Below are positions 10,960-21,720 of a DNA stretch of 60,079 bases, piece after piece. The position numbers and the translations under genes are program-made. Position 1 is the first letter of the stretch. Each line of letters opens with the position of its first letter. The notes beneath the pieces were generated by a model, which saw only the letters and a program-made list of their open reading frames with translations, did no database searches and had not been told where the DNA came from. Source of the DNA: Oehlia diaphana (lineage: Eukaryota > Glomeromycota > Glomeromycetes > Glomerales > Glomeraceae); contig QZLH01000137.1 in the NCBI GenBank assembly GCA_003833135.1, forward strand, positions 82,591 to 142,669, written 5' to 3'.

Positions 10960-12010
10960 TTAAACTTTTTTTAACTTTCTTCTTTTGATCCTGCTATTAT
11001 CGTCGTTATCATCAGCGTTTATACTAACTTCATACTCATTATACTTTCTTTTGGTTCCGATAGTGCCATTGATCTTTTATTTTTACATATATTATTTAAA
11101 GATTATAATAACAAATCAAGATAAATTTATTTACTTACTGGAATCCCTTGAGCCTTTAACAATTCCATTTCATAGTTATTTAACTGAAAAAAGAACCCCG
11201 GATTGGGTTCTATTATTGGTCTTTTTTCTTTCAAATAATTGTAAGCGTCAAGATAAGTGAGCCCTTGTTTTAACAAGTAAGCCAAAACTAAGGTGGCTGA
11301 GCGGGATACACCCGCCCAACAGTGAATTAGGACACGTCCACTTTCTTGATTTGCTTCATGTATAAAAGAATTTGAAGACTATAAATTTTATAAGTTATCA
11401 TCCAAACAAGAATATTCATATAATTATTAATAATTATAAAGATTACTTACTTCAAAAAACTTCTCAATTTTTCCTTTTGGATCGTCTGAAACGTATAATC
11501 TTAGGTATTTTGGTTTCCAATCGGGGTACCTAATTAAAAAAAAAAATAATTTAATATAAAAAAATATAAAATATAAATAAATATTATTTAATATTACACT
11601 TACTTTTGTGAAATGCGATAAGGAATCCGCGATGGCCCAAAAAAATTTATACAAGGGGAGATATTGACGATATGTGAAATTTTATTCTCAGCTAACAACT
11701 CACTATTTGCAGCAGTTACTGCATCCGATATGTATAAGAAATCTTCGATTACTTCCGTTGGTTTATCAGCCTTACCGGCCAATTCAATTGCAATTACCGA
11801 TAAGCTTGTTTCCTAAAAGAATTTAAATATTTATTTAAATATTTATTTAAATTCAAATTTGTGTTTGAGTTATATACATACACGAGTAGAGGTCCTAAAG
11901 CGTGGTACTTTAACACCTCTAACGAATTGGTCTTGATATACAATTGCTCTATCTTTAATAGGTAAGATTGATAATCGGGTATCGCCAACAGTGATAAATT
12001 GTGTATTCAT
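10960..12010 (-). CDS. Dual-specificity protein phosphatase, five exons
   Basis: Joining five exons (12010-11882, 11812-11604, 11529-11451, 11378-11139, 11073-10960) at good GT-AG sites gives a 256-residue protein with no stop or phase conflict. It removes phosphate from phosphotyrosine and phosphoserine/threonine, typically on MAP kinases. The DSP domain spans about residues 62-222. The active-site loop HCWAGVSRS is at 158-166 (nucleophile Cys159, Arg165) and the likely general acid is Asp128 in LYVSDDP. The residues 64-72 (VIEDFLYIS) match the usual 'LYLG' entry of the fold. Introns are 65-75 bp; four of the donors are GTATGT or GTAAGT. The C-tail (220-256) is acidic then basic (KRRKLKK, 249-255), resembling a nuclear signal. 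If intron 4 is retained the protein ends three residues after Pro219. An AATAAA lies about 30 nt past the stop. MAP kinase as substrate is inferred from the family. Confidence 0.93.
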
Positions 12011-12294
12011 ACTAAAAAAATAACGATGATAACAATTAATATACTAAATTAATTATTTAGTCGCTTCACACAAAATAAAATATTGTTAAAAAAAAGGTTT
12101 TTTACTTGATTATTTGAAAAAATGATGTTCACAGAAAAAAAAGAATTTATCAGTATTATTATAAAATAAATATAAGGAAATGAAAGAAAGAAGTGTAACG
12201 GTTCAGTTAACTGTTCTTTTGTTTTGTTTTATAGATTATTTTGGTCAGCCGGCAAAACTAAAAAGGAAATGATCAACCAACAATTATAGTTTTG

Positions 12295-12385
12295 ACAGTT
12301 TTGACAATGATTTGTCCAATCAGAAATGACGCGCCAGTGACGCACCGTGACAGACTGAAATCCTCACGTGATTTTTCAATTTATA
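12295..12385 (-). promoter_or_regulatory. Phosphatase promoter: CCAAT box and CACGTG motif
   Basis: About 300 bp upstream of the phosphatase ATG lies GTCCAATCAGAAATGACGCG followed by CTCACGTGATTTTTC. The same pair, TCCAATCAGAAATGACTCAC with two CACGTGA motifs, recurs at 24967-25015 upstream of the decayed phosphatase-like copy, so it is a duplicated and partly conserved block. CCAAT and CACGTG are known fungal activator sites; binding here is inferred. Confidence 0.5.
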
Positions 12386-12419
12386 CGGGTTGGATTATTG
12401 TGTTACGTTTAGTACACTG

Positions 12420-13210
12420 TTTAGTACCAGGAGGAAGGACCTTTTGCTTTTTTCTTGCCAACTTTATACTCGGTCGTAAACTCTGCGGTCTTTTTATCGA
12501 ATTCTACAATATAGGAGCACTAACACAATATTTTTTTTATTAGCTTCATCTTTCGCATCCCATGCTTCTTGTATTAAGCACACTAAAATTTGTAATATAT
12601 TTGGGGATTACCTGTCAACCATGTGACCTGTCAACCATGTGATTTTTCTCAGGTGTTGAAGTGGCCGTGAAATCGAATACGTCCTGTACAATATTCTCCG
12701 CTTCCCTCTTCTTATGTGATTAGGATTTTTCAACTTGAGAAGACGCTTCGCATAAGTCCTGGGAAGATAGCTCACGTCGGTGTTTCTTTTACTCAGACGA
12801 CTTGTAATTTATGTCATTTGGTGCAGAGTCATCTTCAGGCGTCGCATCAACAGCCTGTCCATGAAGGAATTCTGATTCCTCCAACTTCACTTCTTTAACA
12901 GGTTGCCCATCCGCGTCCAGACTGATGTTTTTGGATTGATCCTCATCGTGCACAGTGTTCTCAGATTTTTTAGACGCCTCCTTTGCATCCCGTTCACTTC
13001 GCTTCCTTCGCTACCTCGCGTTTGAGATCAAAATTCTCAGTAAAGAGGTCAGCATTCTTCTTCTTAAGCTTGTCAATTTTTTCCTCATACAAATAAGCGC
13101 TTATACTCCATTCTTCGCGCTCAACCTTATGCTCGGCAATCTTTGCCTCCAGCTCAGCGTTACGTTGTCTCAAAACTTCAAGCTCGGATGAGTAGGTAAT
13201 GTTGGTAAAA
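12420..13210 (-). pseudogene. Coiled-coil repetitive protein relic
   Basis: Minus-strand frames read a strongly heptad-like coiled coil (VLRQRNAELEAKIAEHKVER; KLKKKNADLFTENFDLKREV), then an acidic segment (DEDQSKNISLDADGQPVKEV; VDATPEDDSAPNDINYKSSE), then a tail with KREAENIVQD. The frame breaks several times. GC content is higher than its surroundings, as in a recently active gene. The pattern matches a repetitive lineage-specific coiled-coil family typical of this fungal group; its function is unknown and the link to a mobile element is inferred. It sits head-to-tail behind the phosphatase promoter, with which it may overlap. Confidence 0.55.
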
Positions 13211-13331
13211 AATATTCTACCTTTTTGATGTTTATTATATCAAATTATTTGATGCAAAGAATCTCTCCAAATTATGGGAATAACAACTCTATAATAATAT
13301 ATTTATTAGTAACTTTTCGAAGATGCGGGAG

Positions 13332-13500
13332 TTTAACTTTATTTTGAGGTTTTTGATTGTTTTCTCAACCATTTGATGTTCCCTTTCAGAAAGGCCCCTA
13401 CGTAGATCGTAAGGAGATCTAAGTTCCAATATTTTTTAACAATTTGGACAAGTGGACCACCTTCATAGAAAGCGGTTACACTTAAGTCAATGTTTATCAT
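13332..13500 (-). pseudogene. Orphan C-terminal coding fragment, unknown family
   Basis: A 53-residue minus-strand frame runs from ATG 13500 to a TAA near 13339. It contains LSVTAFYEGGPLVQIVKKYW and GAFLKGNIKWLRKQSKTSK. The residue mix is that of a folded protein rather than chance AT-rich translation. No flanking exon was recognised. It lies upstream of the coiled-coil relic on the same strand and could be part of the same dead element. Function unknown. Confidence 0.4.
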
Positions 13501-13727
13501 CATTTTGTTCCTAGTGAAACGGGCAGATTGATAATACTCTTGCTATACTTCAGCTCCTCCAGAAATAGAATAGGCTCTTTTCGAGGTAGCAGGTGAGTGC
13601 GAAGAATTTGTAATTAAGAAGAATGAACTTTACATTCATCGGAGAATTAGACGTCAAGGAAAAAGTTGTAACCCATCCTGATATTGATAACTATTAGTTC
13701 AATTTTCTGCTTAGAAGTTGCAGCTGA

Positions 13728-14183
13728 ATGTGCAACGGCATTTTATGTTCTCTGAACACATACCTAAAGTGTTTAAGAATAAGATCATCAACTCATCAAA
13801 CATTGTTTGGTGATTATTATGATCACATGCAGTATCGAAGCTGGCACATTAGAAAAGTCGTTTTTGAGATATATCCTTCTTTAATAGACATTGAAGTACT
13901 ATCTCCTAAATTAACATATTATATCATAGTCTAGAGCAATAGCAACAGTGCCAAAGATTTCCCTCTGCAAGCTTATTGGCCAAAAATTCACACATTGTAT
14001 TTAAAGATTATATTGTGCTACATTATGCAACATTAGATTGGTACTTAGTTCAGAAGAACTACAAGCGAGAAGAAAGCTTGATTGCAGAAAGGAACGTATT
14101 GAACAAAGAATTTCTGCATTGGGAATTGAACTATAATCGGCGGCTCTATCAGAAGATACATTAGATATAGCCATGTGGTAGGA
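13728..14183 (+). pseudogene. Decayed basic-protein gene fragment
   Basis: Plus-strand frames switch along this stretch. The clearest part, about 14060-14183, reads ARRKLDCRKERIEQRISALG and, after a stop, SAALSEDTLDIAMW; another frame reads FKDYIVLHYATLDWYLVQKN. Arg/Lys-rich helices such as CRKERIEQRISALG are common in repetitive genes of this lineage. Several stops and frameshifts; no start or splice sites can be set. Function unknown. Confidence 0.35.
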
Positions 14184-14334
14184 ACTAGGAAGATTTTCTT
14201 TTCAATTTGATAAAAATATATCGATATAGGTGGAATTAATGTAAATAATTTGAAAATTTTTGATTAAAAATCTTGTAGAGAATTTTCACATTAATAATAA
14301 CAATATATTATATTCTTGTTAAAACAGGGGATTC

Positions 14335-14713
14335 ATTTTGGTCCGGTATAATCAGTTTACGGATCCGATTATCGATTGTCATCTCAGAACCAGATATTTG
14401 TCATCATCGAGGCCTGCTTAAGCACCCTTTGGAAATTAAGGATATGCTTATAGTAAAACATTTCTTCTTTACCGCAAACGGATTTGATTTACAGACCCAG
14501 ACTGTAAGGAAATTGCGTGAAATGTGGTGTGATTTGAACCTTGTTAAGATTTCTTTTAGCAATTCTTCTCCACTAGGTAATGTAGGACCCCAAATCCTGT
14601 TGTACCTATATGGAGCTAAGTCTTTAATTATTAAATCAGAAGATCCAAAGAAGGAGTGTTTTCAAATTCGACTCCTTTTGCCAAGACCCTTTATGAATTT
14701 CCGGTCAATATAA
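14335..14713 (+). pseudogene. Open coding fragment of a repetitive protein family
   Basis: A long open stretch reads EIKDMLIVKHFFFTANGFDL, QTQTVRKLREMWCDLNLVKI and GNVGPQILLYLYGAKSLI, ending in a stop at about 14713. An upstream frame (VRYNQFTDPIIDCHLRTRYL) suggests one frameshift before it. Codon use and moderate GC look like real coding DNA. No domain was identified. It lies among other relics, so it is probably a broken gene rather than an active one. Confidence 0.4.
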
Positions 14714-17288
14714 GTCTTTTAGGATCCAAAGACGAATAACAAATGGGAATCTATTATCCTATAAACCATTTTATAAAATCAATAAAAATTGAATTGTAAA
14801 AGTAAGTGACCAGTAGTTACGTACCAGTAAAACGGTAAAAATGTAAATCAATCACTAATATTCATGTAGGCTATCTTTGATCAAAGTTAATTCGTTCAAC
14901 TGAGCAAGCACCAAAAGGCGGCTGCGAAGGAGATGAAATAACTGGACTACTGGAGCCTCGCTTCTAAAAATAGATTTCACAAATTAAACCGTCCCAATAT
15001 ATGATCACGTGAAACAACACTGATCTCTAAGCCACCGATCAAAATGATACTGAAATAATTTTTTTTCTTAATTTTCCTTTTTTTACTTTAATTCTCTATG
15101 CAATATACAATATATTAGCACAAAGACTTTTTTGTAATAAATTTATTGTTTAACTTAGACGTCGCGCTTTAGATTTTAGAATACAGATCACACAATTTTC
15201 TAGAATTACGCTGTAGATACTAATAAAATGTGTTTCTTAACTTATTAAGAAATGAAATTTTATGATGTATAAAAATTTTTTATTATATAGAATTTTTTCT
15301 TTTATACTAAAATAATCAAAATTTTAAAAATTTTAGAGATGATGTTGCCTCTATGATATTAGTTTAGAATGTAGTTTATTTTACTTAATAAATTTTCAGG
15401 GTTTTTACTCAGTGCGATTCAATAGTATCGGTCTATACAGCAATATCTTAATATTGCATAAAATTATGTTGAACGTTACTGAAAAGGATTATAACATTGA
15501 TTTTAAGAGGATTTCATGTTAAAAAAAAAGAGGTAAAATACTTTATATTTTGAGAATCTTTAACAGTTAAGCAAATAGTATTTTTTAATACTCTTTTTTT
15601 ATTTTATTTCTATCTAATGTTTCCTCAAAATCTTTGATGATAATGATATTATAGCGATCACGATCGAAGTTTTTGTTACAAAGCTGGTTAGTTTCAGAAA
15701 AAAAGAGAAAATATGCCTGATTCTTTATACGCAGTTAATTAATGATTACAATTTTAATTAAATAGTAGATTCCATGACTTAGGCTATTGTGTCTATGTCG
15801 TTAACCTTAGGTGAATTGTCTATCATTTGATTAGCTAATGATATCATCTTTTAATCCTAATAAAGTGGCCTTTATATTCGTTAAGATATGTCAAGTTTTC
15901 CATATAATTTTGAATTTTTGATTCGTAGCATTAGATTTGATATGAAAGTTTTAAGTAATTGTTATTGACTGTATATATTACAATATCAGCAAAATTGATG
16001 AAAATAATTTAAATAAAATTCTTTAAACAAGATAATATTCATTATAATATTCATCATAAAATTTCCTTGTTCTCAATTTCAAAATCAATTTCACATCATC
16101 ATTATAGTGATTCATTTCCAAAGTACAAAGATCGAATTCATTATACATAATACACAAATTATTTCGCGATAGTGGTGTTATGAGCGCGAATGAACGTAAA
16201 AAAAAAAAAAAAAATAGGGAAAGGCCACCAGTCAATATTGCATCATTATAAACCCAATTTTTAATTATTTACAATTTGCATTAAACATTTGAGTTACATA
16301 AATCAATTTCATGTTTTCGAACCAATGATCCCAAAATTGGATCTTAACGGATCATAATCCAATATTTTTTATTTGTCTTATCCGTGAATTAATTATAATT
16401 GTCGACTAATGACTAACTGTACTAGTGTAGTCTGTGTTGTCTTTTCAGGACTGCAGAATTGAATAATTACATATAAGATCCTAATTTTTGTTTGAAGCTT
16501 TTCTAAAAATGATAAATATTTGAATTATAAAATAAAGAACAAAATTCAGTTTTATTCTTTGAATGAAATTCTGTAAAGATGAAAGCTACTTTTTTGCGTT
16601 AATTACTATCAATAATATATGAATAATTAATTAATTGGGTGCGCAATTCGAATTTTCGATCCAATCCATATTTAAATTATTTGAGTTGGATTTAACAATT
16701 GTGAATATGAACAATCCTATTTAGATACCAATCCATGTCCATTGTAGATGGTGTAGTATAGTATAAGTTATGCTGGTCCACTGGATTAATTGATCAATTT
16801 TGTAATCCGTTAGATCAGGCGTTATACAATTTTGATTTTGTAAACGACCCCGCATGACTTGATAAATATAAATCTTTTTTTTTACGTCATCTTGGATACT
16901 GATTCTTGTATTTTTATCAAATTGGATCATCTTTAGTATCGCTTTTTTTCCTCCAATAATTGATAAGCTTTATTGACTCACGCTATCAATGAACAGTTAT
17001 ATTAGTGGGTCATCCTCTTATATTCATTTGAAACTGTAATTTCACGTAAATCAACGTTAAGTTGCGAAAGTTTGTAGTTAGGTTCAATGAATTAATTATA
17101 ATAGAATAGTCAGAATATGAACAAATAATGCATTAGATCCAAATATATAAAAAAAACATTATTTTTATTAAGGAAAAAATGAGTTATACACCATTTAATT
17201 ACATTTCATTTTTTTTAAGCACTACTATATTACACTACATCACAAATTTCACGTTTCACCCATATCTAGAGTAAAATATTATATAAAA
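14714..17288. other. AT-rich intergenic DNA
   Basis: No gene was recognised on either strand. Contains homopolymer tracts (an A run near 16200-16214) and scattered short frames only. A CACGTGA motif occurs near 15006 without a gene to attach it to. Confidence 0.55.
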
Positions 17289-17454
17289 GCATTTGCGGCG
17301 CACGCACTCGCCCATTGTAATATTTTATTTAAAGATCGTTATCCCTTTGGCAAAACTCTGCAATCCTACTATATACGAAGGTAGGACAATCCAAAGAATT
17401 GAGCAATCCGCAAAGCAACTGCATTGACGAAGCAGTAATTGTCGAAAGACAATT
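17289..17454 (+). ncRNA. Candidate structured RNA
   Basis: Complementary segments nest in an orderly way. A nine-pair stem with one bulged A joins 17289-17298 (GC-A-TTTGCGG) to 17408-17416 (CCGCAAAGC). Inside it CTTTGG (17345-17350) pairs with CCAAAG (17391-17396), and inside that TCCTAC (17364-17369) pairs with GTAGGA (17381-17386). Two hairpins follow end to end: ACTGC/GCAGT (418-422/432-436 after 17000) and AATTGTC/GACAATT closed by a GAAA tetraloop (17437-17454). A TATATAAAAG lies just upstream. It matches no RNA family I know; strand and boundaries are inferred. Confidence 0.25.
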
Positions 17455-18583
17455 CTATGCAATATGAAAAATTTGTGGTCACGCGATGTTTCTGTCCATT
17501 CACGTGATCGCCAGCAAGTATTAATTTTTTATCCCATTGGTTTGGAAATTAATTTATAGCTTCTTGGGAGATTGAATAGCGAATCCAAAATTATGAATTA
17601 TTAAAAATCATATAACGTGTTTTTGTCATCTTAATTTTTTTTAAAAAATTTTAGTGATACGATAATTTTAAATGATTTTTCTAGATTATTCGAATAGTAT
17701 CATTGCGAAATTGTAATTCTAAAAGAAGTTATATTATGATCGAAACTATAAACTAAATATAACCTAGATCTTGTGAATTTAATTGTCATCCGTACATATA
17801 TTTTGGGTACATATCATCATATCAAGCATAATGATTAGTCGTATATTTGCGTTACGTTACTTACGTTATTGATATCGCGTCACTGCATAATTAACAACTA
17901 CTTTTAGAATTACATTTCTTTTTATGTTAAAATGTTAAAAATTAACTTTTTTCACTTTTGTTAAAACCTTTTCGGTTAAATTAATTCCGTCAAAAAATAT
18001 GCACTATCCACTCCTCCTTTTTCTTATAACGATAAGTTAATTGCGCAGAAAAAAAAAATGAATGTCGTACAAAAGGTCAACTAATTTTTTTGATGTTGCT
18101 CTTGAAAGAAACATTTCAATTTTGTAATTGTGGCTTTATTTCTTGTTAAATGTGGAAAAATTCCCGATATTGAAACGATTATAAAAAACAATTATCGCAT
18201 CATCTGTAAAGATTCATAACATAAAAATTTGTAAAATTATATGATAGATACATTTTTTTTTCATATGGTTTGTACTTTTGAAATTAATAGAATTCGACAA
18301 ATATTTGATAACGAATAATGACACAAGAAAAAAAAAAAAAGTCATATGAAGGGTTATTTTTTATCCCTATCTTTATTCCTTTTACAGAATTTCATTGAAC
18401 TGAAAAGGTTCCATTTTATTGTTTATCGGACGTTTTAATACATGTAAAAGGGACAATGTCCCGATTTGTATCCACAATTAGAATTTTATCAATCTATTTG
18501 CCATAAATGTAAAACAAGGTGAGAAAATCATATTTTAAAATTTTGTAATATTTTTTTTTAAAAAAATATTTTGAGCTTTTAAT

Positions 18584-18627
<44 letters not shown>

Positions 18628-20050
18628 TACCGAAAAATATACTGTATATAAGAAATTGCAAGAATATTTTACATTATAACTTTCGATAAATAGTACATAT
18701 TGCTCCTTTAAACATTTTCTACAAACAATTTGAGTATTTCTTTTTAATAAATAAAAATATACTTTATATTGAACTTCGTATTGTAAAAAATATGTAATTG
18801 CCAAAATGGGAAACAATAACAAATTTATTGATTTACTGTAATACTTGGAACGAATAATATTACACCGATTATTTTCCCTATCCGTGAAAAAGGCTTATTT
18901 GAGTGAAAAAATTTCAATGAGTGATTACTGATTAAGTTTCATTGATGTAACAAATATTATTAAAGTATAATCCTAAACTGGAAGAAATATTTCACATCAC
19001 GATGGATTGATAAATCTTCGGCATTACAAACCAAACCATATATGGCAATCTATCGTGACACATCGATAGTCAATCACTAAAGTTTGATATCCATGAATCA
19101 TTTGATTAAAATTTGTGTTCACATGGAAGAACATATTCCAACTCTAATATATTATTTATTTTTATAAAATTAATTTGAATAAATTACGACGCGGTAATAA
19201 TTAAATTCACATTATTTTAGATAGATTAAATAATTTAAATTCAACATTTCAACTGGTAGAATAAAGAAAATTATTGTTATTAATAAGGTTACAATATTGA
19301 CTTGATAGATAAAACGCCTATATGCATAAAGTTCGCGGTTAACAACAATATTAATTTTGTGTGAAGAAATTCATTGTAGAATTGGTAAAATCATTCTTTG
19401 TTGACTCATGTCACAACTAAACATAAATAGTTTATTTATTATTCTTTTTACGGAATTTCATCATCATTAAGATGTCTAGAACAAATTTTATCAATAATAA
19501 AGTTATTGTTAATGTGTCATGTATTTTATATTTTTGTCCATTCATAGATTACAAATATTGTTATTCGTAAATGTGAATACCAAATATTTTCTTATAAAAA
19601 AACTCTGAAATTTCCTCTAGAATTTTTCTTTATTTTTTACAAAAAAAAAAAAATTATATCACACAATAACTTTCTCATATAACTCCATTATATATTATCA
19701 AATATCAAATATTATCTCAATTATACAAATAATATCATATATTTTATTATATATATCTTATTACTTGTAATTATTATCATTCTCGCCACTATTTATATAT
19801 TTTAAATTTTATACGTTTTATTCTTAGTTCTTTATATTTTTTTATTATTTTATTTTCTTTTATCTTCTATTTCTTTTAATTATTTATTTTATATTACTAT
19901 TTATAGCTTTCTTTCTTTTAATTCTTTATATTTCTACTATTTATTTTCTTTTATTTTCTTTATATTTTTTCTATTCTTATATATATATATTTTCCTTTAT
20001 TTTTTTACTTTATTTATTTTTTTTATTTTATATTTTTATATTATATTTAT
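17455..20050. other. AT-rich intergenic DNA with 41-T run
   Basis: No gene. Contains an uninterrupted run of 41 T at 18586-18626, and from about 19740 to 20050 a T/A-only low-complexity tract of TTTTATT-type words. A CACGTGA lies at about 17500. Confidence 0.6.
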
Positions 20051-20057
20051 TGGCGTG

Positions 20058-20306
20058 ATGGAGCCTCCAGGTAGATTAGTTATAGGAAATAAATTAATTT
20101 TAAGACCGTATCACGCGTGGAAGGGTGATTTTGAGGAGAGGCGGTTGAACCGTTTTGGACAGGTTTTGGATCAAAACCTGTCCAAACAAATTCTTTATTT
20201 CCTGTCAATGCATCAGGAAAAATACTTTCCTCGAAGACTATATGTACATCAGGAAAAATACTTTCCTCGAAGACTATATGTACATCAGGAAAAATACTTT
20301 TCTTGA
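20058..20306 (+). CDS. Possible small protein with 12-residue repeats
   Basis: An ATG at 20058 (MEPPGRLVIGNKLILRPYHA) opens an 82-residue frame. The first ~53 residues look like ordinary protein with charged and hydrophobic residues mixed; the rest is HQEKYFPRRLYV repeated about 2.5 times, because a 36-bp minisatellite stays in frame. The segment encoding RFGQVLDQNLSKQ contains a strong DNA hairpin (20154-20186). GC content rises sharply at the start codon against a T-rich upstream tract. No family recognised. It may be a real short gene extended by repeats, or a gene fragment. Confidence 0.35.
   Translation: MEPPGRLVIGNKLILRPYHAWKGDFEERRLNRFGQVLDQNLSKQILYFLSMHQEKYFPRRLYVHQEKYFPRRLYVHQEKYFS
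20154..20186. repeat. Perfect 14-bp-arm hairpin
   Basis: TTTGGACAGGTTTT (20154-20167) and its exact complement AAAACCTGTCCAAA (20173-20186) flank the loop GGATC. It lies inside the possible small coding frame, just before the 36-bp repeats. Confidence 0.85.
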
Positions 20307-20520
20307 AGACTATATATCAGGAAAAATTCGTCTCAAGAAGAATATATAACATCAGGAAAATACTTTCCTCGAAGACTATAAATAAGGAAAAATGCCACGT
20401 CGTTTCCTTCAGGAAAAATACTTTATCTTTATATTCTGAATTCCTGATTATAATCACCAAGAAGACTTCGTTTGTATGAAAAGTATTAGAAAAATTCCAC
20501 GTCGTTTCCCACCAATACAT
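20211..20520 (+). repeat. 36-bp minisatellite
   Basis: Units of the type CATCAGGAAAAATACTTTCC + TCGAAGACTATATGTA start at 20211, 20247 and 20283, the first two being nearly identical. Shorter, decayed units continue to about 20520 (for example ATCAGGAAAATACTTTCCTC near 20353). Because the unit is 36 bp it preserves reading frame. Confidence 0.85.
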
Positions 20521-21575
20521 CAAGAATAATGCCACGTCTTTTTACAAAAACAAGAATTTTCTTATTATATTATTAATTATTTTTCATTTCATGTATTCAT
20601 TTTTTTTTTTAAATAAAAATAAATAATTTTGTAATATAACATAAACATTTATAACCTTACAATTTTCTGTATTAAAAAAAAAAACAAAGAGATAAAAATT
20701 AAACGTGTCTATAGATTATTTGTCATACTAATTGACGTGATTACTATTATAAATCATTCTCTATCAAGATTTCTTTTTCCGTGATTAAAATCTGATAGCT
20801 ACTTCGGTAAATAGCCAAGCATTTGATTATAACTTATTCTAAACTTGATTGTTATCACTATATGAAACATATACTAAAACTTTAACTATTAAATATTATA
20901 ATAATTATATGCGCATTTTAGTCACATGCATTTTTTACGCCTCGCATGCCTCGCATGACACTGAACGCTTTTAATTTATATTATTTCGTAATTAACCATT
21001 TCATTGTTATAAAGATATTTTCAATTGTAAAAAGATTATTATTTGGCTGTGAATAGCCAAAATCTTTTTTGGAATACACTTTTTCGTGAGTGACATTAAG
21101 ATATCACCGAAATTATTAGTCTGAAGGACCATATACTATTCGTATCACAAATGTCCAACGTCAATAAAATATCCTAATAGGTTATTCATTCTCAAAAAAT
21201 CTATATACTGTACATATATTTATATTTGAGCACATATCTTACTTATCTAAAAAAATTCATAATGTGTCCAATCTAATTTATACGGAATTTGAAAAACTGA
21301 GATAAAGAATTTTAAATTTTAAAGTTTTGCATTTATTGATAATGGATCACTCCTGTACCAAATTTACTATATGATTTGATACATATTTTCAGATGATTAA
21401 AATCAAAATTCAAGCTCAAATTTTGCTACATGTATTTATAATTATATTACAAACATTACAATATTTAGATTATATGCTAAATATATAATTGCTATTCATC
21501 AATAATATGTTTATTCCATTTTTCAAATTAAAATCAATGGTAAAGCTTCTTTTTACTTTTTTCAACTTTTTTCAG
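20521..21575. other. AT-rich intergenic DNA
   Basis: No gene or clear repeat seen apart from homopolymer runs. A short tandem TCGCATGCCTCGCATG word occurs near 20943. Confidence 0.55.
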
Positions 21576-21720
21576 TCCTCTTGGCGGTTTTTTTGTGCAT
21601 TCCTTGTCACGTTTTTGGCATTATGTACAGACTGGTTCACCAGAACATTTTGCTTTTATTTTCCGGCACAATGTTGCACAAGTTGCACGTTACCATTACC
21701 CTTTGCCTGTTTTTTGGCAT
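21576..21720 (+). other. Orphan exon-like island
   Basis: A 145-bp GC-rich segment in AT-rich DNA is bounded by a pyrimidine-rich acceptor (TTTTTTCAG) and a donor (GTGAGTATAA). One frame reads SRFWHYVQTGSPEHFAFIFR and RHNVAQVARYHYPLPVFWH with no stop. No partner exon was recognised on either side. It could be an exon of a lost gene, a young insert, or chance. Confidence 0.3.

Noticed and set aside
17371..17454. Group I intron or known small nuclear RNA
   Set aside because: AATCCGCA resembles a group I Q element, but the R and S core elements are missing, and no U1-U6, RNase P or SRP signature is present.
18535..18822. Minus-strand 95-codon frame
   Set aside because: It contains a poly-lysine run produced by the 41-T tract and has no other coding character.
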